Assembly: GCA_903915485.1 (NCBI GenBank)
Contig: CAIWTC010000196.1
Location: forward strand, 1 to 6,586
Direction: 5' to 3'
Length of the DNA stretch: 6,586 bases
From: an uncultured Ignavibacteriales bacterium
GTDB taxonomy: Bacteria > Bacteroidota > Ignavibacteria > Ignavibacteriales > Ignavibacteriaceae
The notes below the pieces were generated by a model. The model saw only the letters and a program-made list of their open reading frames with translations. It made no database searches and was not told the origin of the DNA. The position numbers and the translations under genes are program-made. Positions 5,801 to 6,586 of this stretch are shown piece after piece (positions within the stretch are counted from its first letter, which is position 1; every line of letters begins with the position of its first letter).

Positions 5801-6586
5801 CTTGCACAACGGTAAAATAACTGTTAAAAGTTTTATCGGCATAGGTTCAGAATTCATCGTCGAGATAAGCTTGAAAATTGGTACTGCAGTTTCAGATTCA
5901 AAGTCGGAAGATGTGAATTTAAGTCCTAAGAAACTTGATTTAACAGGCATCAAAGTCCTCATAGCAGAGGATAATGTCATGAATCAATTTGTTGCTACTA
6001 AAGTGCTTGAAAAATACGGCGCACATTTTATGATTGCGAATAATGGTATTGAGGCTATAAAAACTTTTACTGATTACGAATTTGATATAATCCTGATGGA
6101 TATGGGAATGCCTGAAATGGATGGCTATGAAGCAACAGAGCGAATTCGTAAAGATTTTTCAAAACCAAAAAGCGAGATCCCCATTATCGCTCTCACTGCG
6201 TTTGCCTCCCTTCATGAAGACGGCGACAAATTCAGTTTTGGAATTACCGACAAATTAAATAAACCATATAAACCCGATGAACTCGCAAGAAAAATAATCA
6301 GCGTTCTTAACAGGGCTAAGCCTCATAATAAATCAGAATTAAAAGACACCGAGCATAATGATTCCCTAGTCCCTCAGATGATTAATGAAAGTGCAATTCA
6401 TGATCTAATGGGAGATGATAAGGATTTGATAAGAGAAATGATTGGAATGTTTTTAACAAATACTCCCGCATTTCTAGTTACGATGAAAGACGAAATCAAT
6501 AATGATAATTATGAAAAGGCCCGAGAAACGGCTCATAGTATGAAACCTACTTTTAGTTATGTTGGATTAACGCTCATCGAGCCACA
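2880..6586 (+). CDS. Soluble multi-PAS hybrid histidine kinase (5 PAS-HisKA-HATPase-REC-HPt), 3' end cut
   Basis: Hybrid sensor kinase, at least 1235 residues, open to the window end with no frame disruption. Order: helical, coiled-coil-like N-terminus (about 1-122, rich in E, K, S, L); PAS1, LOV-like (123-240); PAS2 (253-370); PAS3 (380-500); PAS4 (505-628); PAS5 (635-757), each ending in a D-[IV]-T/S-type linker such as RDITEKK or RDISERI; HisKA with H782 in MSHEIRTPMN; HATPase_c with N899 (NLVSNAIKF), DSGIGIP (931-937) and GTGLGLAIV (961-969); receiver with E1030-D1031, acceptor D1074, T1106 and K1128; then an HPt with H1219. There is no transmembrane segment or signal peptide, so it is a cytoplasmic kinase, consistent with its overlap with the soluble FIST gene. 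Phosphate would pass H782 to D1074 to H1219 and then to an unseen response regulator. Kinase family is certain; the signal is unknown. The GTG start could cause it to be missed or shortened by ATG-based gene calling. Confidence 0.94.
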   Translation, partial: MNKLLERQLKRFSISYDTLPDDFKKVLDAVNNSYEHYESDRMLIERSIELSSKELTDANKKLSKESTRQNIVINKLKSVITSLRQDDEDVFSPDVFKDDDLITIADVLTKQIQKRKEAEAKLILYERAINSSTNGILISDPNLPGNPTIFCNPAMLKMTGYTAEEFLGKTRTILQRDDTEQEGLNEIRKAIIARIPCSVVVRNYRKDGTMFWNDIKISPIFNAKGVLTHYIGIQTDVTSRIESERKLMEANSRISALIQNLQAGILVEDENRRIVVSNQEFCNMFAIPVPPENLLGYDCVLAIDQSKDLFENPNGFIKRISDILEDRKSVIGEELILADGRILERDYIPIFISQNHSGHLWQYRDITEKKLSEQKIIESEKLFRQIIDNAGEIIYRIEPDGIFTYVNPTAIRILGYNVDELIGKRYVDFVREDFIAKMILFYRKQLSENITSTYYEFPAVKKSGEIVWLGQNVQLVFGVNGITELQAVARDISERIIFEKEIQRLKSFYEQILNDLPGQVAVFDKNLNYLFLNPASMSNSELREWMIGRNDLDYCESKGLDISLAHQRQDRLRTAISNHAPQQFEEVSTRDGELVYFTRVISPVFDNAGAVKYLIGYGLNITDLKIAQLKLTDSQRQLLAVLNTVGEGIVTIDNSDNIVMINEEISKIWGYTKEELLGRSLQVLLPSQLHEITSLWRTGEKVGGSIQLIGNRVELEGLRKDGTIFPIELKIQETKIEDKTYYTAAIRDITQSKKVLEELILSKKAAEESTKAKEQFLAHMSHEIRTPMNAVVALTQMLLDMNPNLEQQPFLDSIKASAENLLVIINDILDFSKIEAGKIEIQERDFSVRKLVNELQNTAKYISLEKSIKLEFTVDDNIPDSLIGDVVRLNQILLNLVSNAIKFTERGSVTFKCDKVSSSPDSVLLKFIITDSGIGIPKDKIDSIFNSFEQISSKGISTRQGTGLGLAIVKKLVDLHNGKITVKSFIGIGSEFIVEISLKIGTAVSDSKSEDVNLSPKKLDLTGIKVLIAEDNVMNQFVATKVLEKYGAHFMIANNGIEAIKTFTDYEFDIILMDMGMPEMDGYEATERIRKDFSKPKSEIPIIALTAFASLHEDGDKFSFGITDKLNKPYKPDELARKIISVLNRAKPHNKSELKDTEHNDSLVPQMINESAIHDLMGDDKDLIREMIGMFLTNTPAFLVTMKDEINNDNYEKARETAHSMKPTFSYVGLTLIEP
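3246..3599 (+). other. LOV-like PAS domain lacking the photoactive cysteine (kinase residues 123-240)
   Basis: The domain follows the LOV pattern closely: a DPNLPGNPTIFCNPAMLKMTGY opening region (140-161, cited by landmarks NP at 146-147 and MTGY at 158-161), EEFLGK, ILQRDDT, NEIRKAI, then NYRKDGTMFWN (203-213) and YIGIQTDVT (230-238). In true LOV domains the helix carries G-x-N-C-R-F-L-Q, whose Cys forms the flavin adduct. Here the corresponding eight residues are GKTRTILQ (168-175), so Asn becomes Thr, Cys becomes Arg and Arg becomes Thr. The FMN-contacting Asn residues of NYRKDG and FWN and the Gln of IGIQ are kept. It may be a cysteine-less flavin sensor or an ordinary PAS domain derived from LOV. 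Confidence 0.6.
3636..5150 (+). other. Four further PAS domains of the kinase (residues 253-757)
   Basis: PAS2 (GILVEDENRRIVVSNQEF core, about 264-281, ending at WQYRDITEKK) is of a type with a long insertion before the last strands. PAS3 has the standard YVNPTAIRILGYNVDELIG core (405-423). PAS4 (AVFDKNLNYLFLNPA, 521-535) is more divergent but ends in a clear IGYGLNITDLK. PAS5 (GIVTIDNSDNIVMINEEISK, 648-667; RKDGTIFPIELKI, 719-731) sits directly before the HisKA coiled coil and so is the best placed to pass a signal to it. No cofactor-binding residue is recognisable in any of the four; ligands are unknown. Confidence 0.8.
5196..5879 (+). other. HisKA-HATPase_c transmitter core of the kinase (residues 773-1000)
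   Basis: Dimerisation and phosphoacceptor helix FLAHMSHEIRTPMN with H782 (codon 5223-5225), the conserved E-x-N/T-P context of HisKA family kinases, the second helix ending in ILDFSKIEAGKIE, then the ATP-binding domain with N box (NQILLNLVSNAIKF), G1 box DSGIGIP, F box (SIFNSFEQ) and G2 box GTGLGLAIVKKL. All catalytic and nucleotide-binding motifs are intact, so an active autokinase is expected. Confidence 0.95.
5949..6308 (+). other. Receiver (REC) domain of the kinase (residues 1024-1143)
   Basis: Standard receiver: acidic pair E1030-D1031 in VLIAEDN, phosphoacceptor D1074 in ILMDMGMPEMDGYEA, switch T1106 in IIALTA, and K1128 in LNKPYKP. The complete residue set predicts phosphotransfer from H782. 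A linker of about 25 residues separates it from the HPt domain. Confidence 0.95.
6381..6586 (+). other. C-terminal HPt domain, cut by the window end (residues 1168 onward)
   Basis: The segment INESAIHDLMGDDKDLIREM and the helix ARETAHSMKPTFSYVGL are typical of a histidine phosphotransfer domain. H1219 (codon 6534-6536) is the candidate phosphoacceptor, with K1222 and G1229 at the expected offsets (AHxxKxxxxxxG). The Gly usually following the Lys is Pro here, a variant I recall from Bacteroidetes-type hybrid kinases. About half of the four-helix bundle is visible. Confidence 0.85.

Noticed and set aside
5549..5980. Minus-strand open frame of 143 codons under the HATPase domain
   Set aside because: It is antisense to the intact N, G1 and G2 boxes of the kinase; hydrophobic shadow translation only.

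Overview
The window is AT-rich bacterial DNA. It holds two partial genes at its edges, one complete gene, and one AT-rich intergenic region of about 417 bp between divergent transcription units. Protein sequence style, weak Shine-Dalgarno sequences and long multi-PAS hybrid kinases suggest a member of the Bacteroidota/Ignavibacteria/Chlorobi group. This is inference from style only; no marker gene was compared.

Layout. (1) Positions 1-1318, minus strand: the first 439 residues of a long RelA/SpoT-family (p)ppGpp synthetase/hydrolase, cut by the left edge inside its TGS domain. The synthetase motifs look intact, but the hydrolase HDxxED motif reads HDVIEN. (2) Positions 1319-1735: a divergent intergenic region with no supportable gene. 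It contains a perfect 12-bp inverted repeat with arms 72 bp apart just upstream of rel, several short palindromes, and weak promoter candidates. (3) Positions 1736-2887, plus strand: a complete cytoplasmic FIST-domain sensor (FIST_N plus FIST_C). (4) Position 2880 to the right edge, plus strand: a very long soluble hybrid histidine kinase (at least 1235 residues). It starts at a GTG inside the last codons of the FIST gene (8-bp overlap). Its order is N-terminal helical region, LOV-like PAS, four more PAS domains, HisKA, HATPase_c, receiver, and an HPt domain cut by the window end.

Working model. The FIST protein and the kinase form a translationally coupled sensory operon. The FIST protein would sense a small ligand in the cytoplasm and feed the kinase, which carries a whole His-Asp-His phosphorelay in one chain. 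The first PAS domain looks like a LOV (flavin/blue-light) domain that has lost its photoactive cysteine, so the kinase may have derived from a light or redox sensor. No output regulator is visible; it would lie downstream or elsewhere. The rel gene is divergent, and a regulatory link through the shared intergenic region is possible but unproven.
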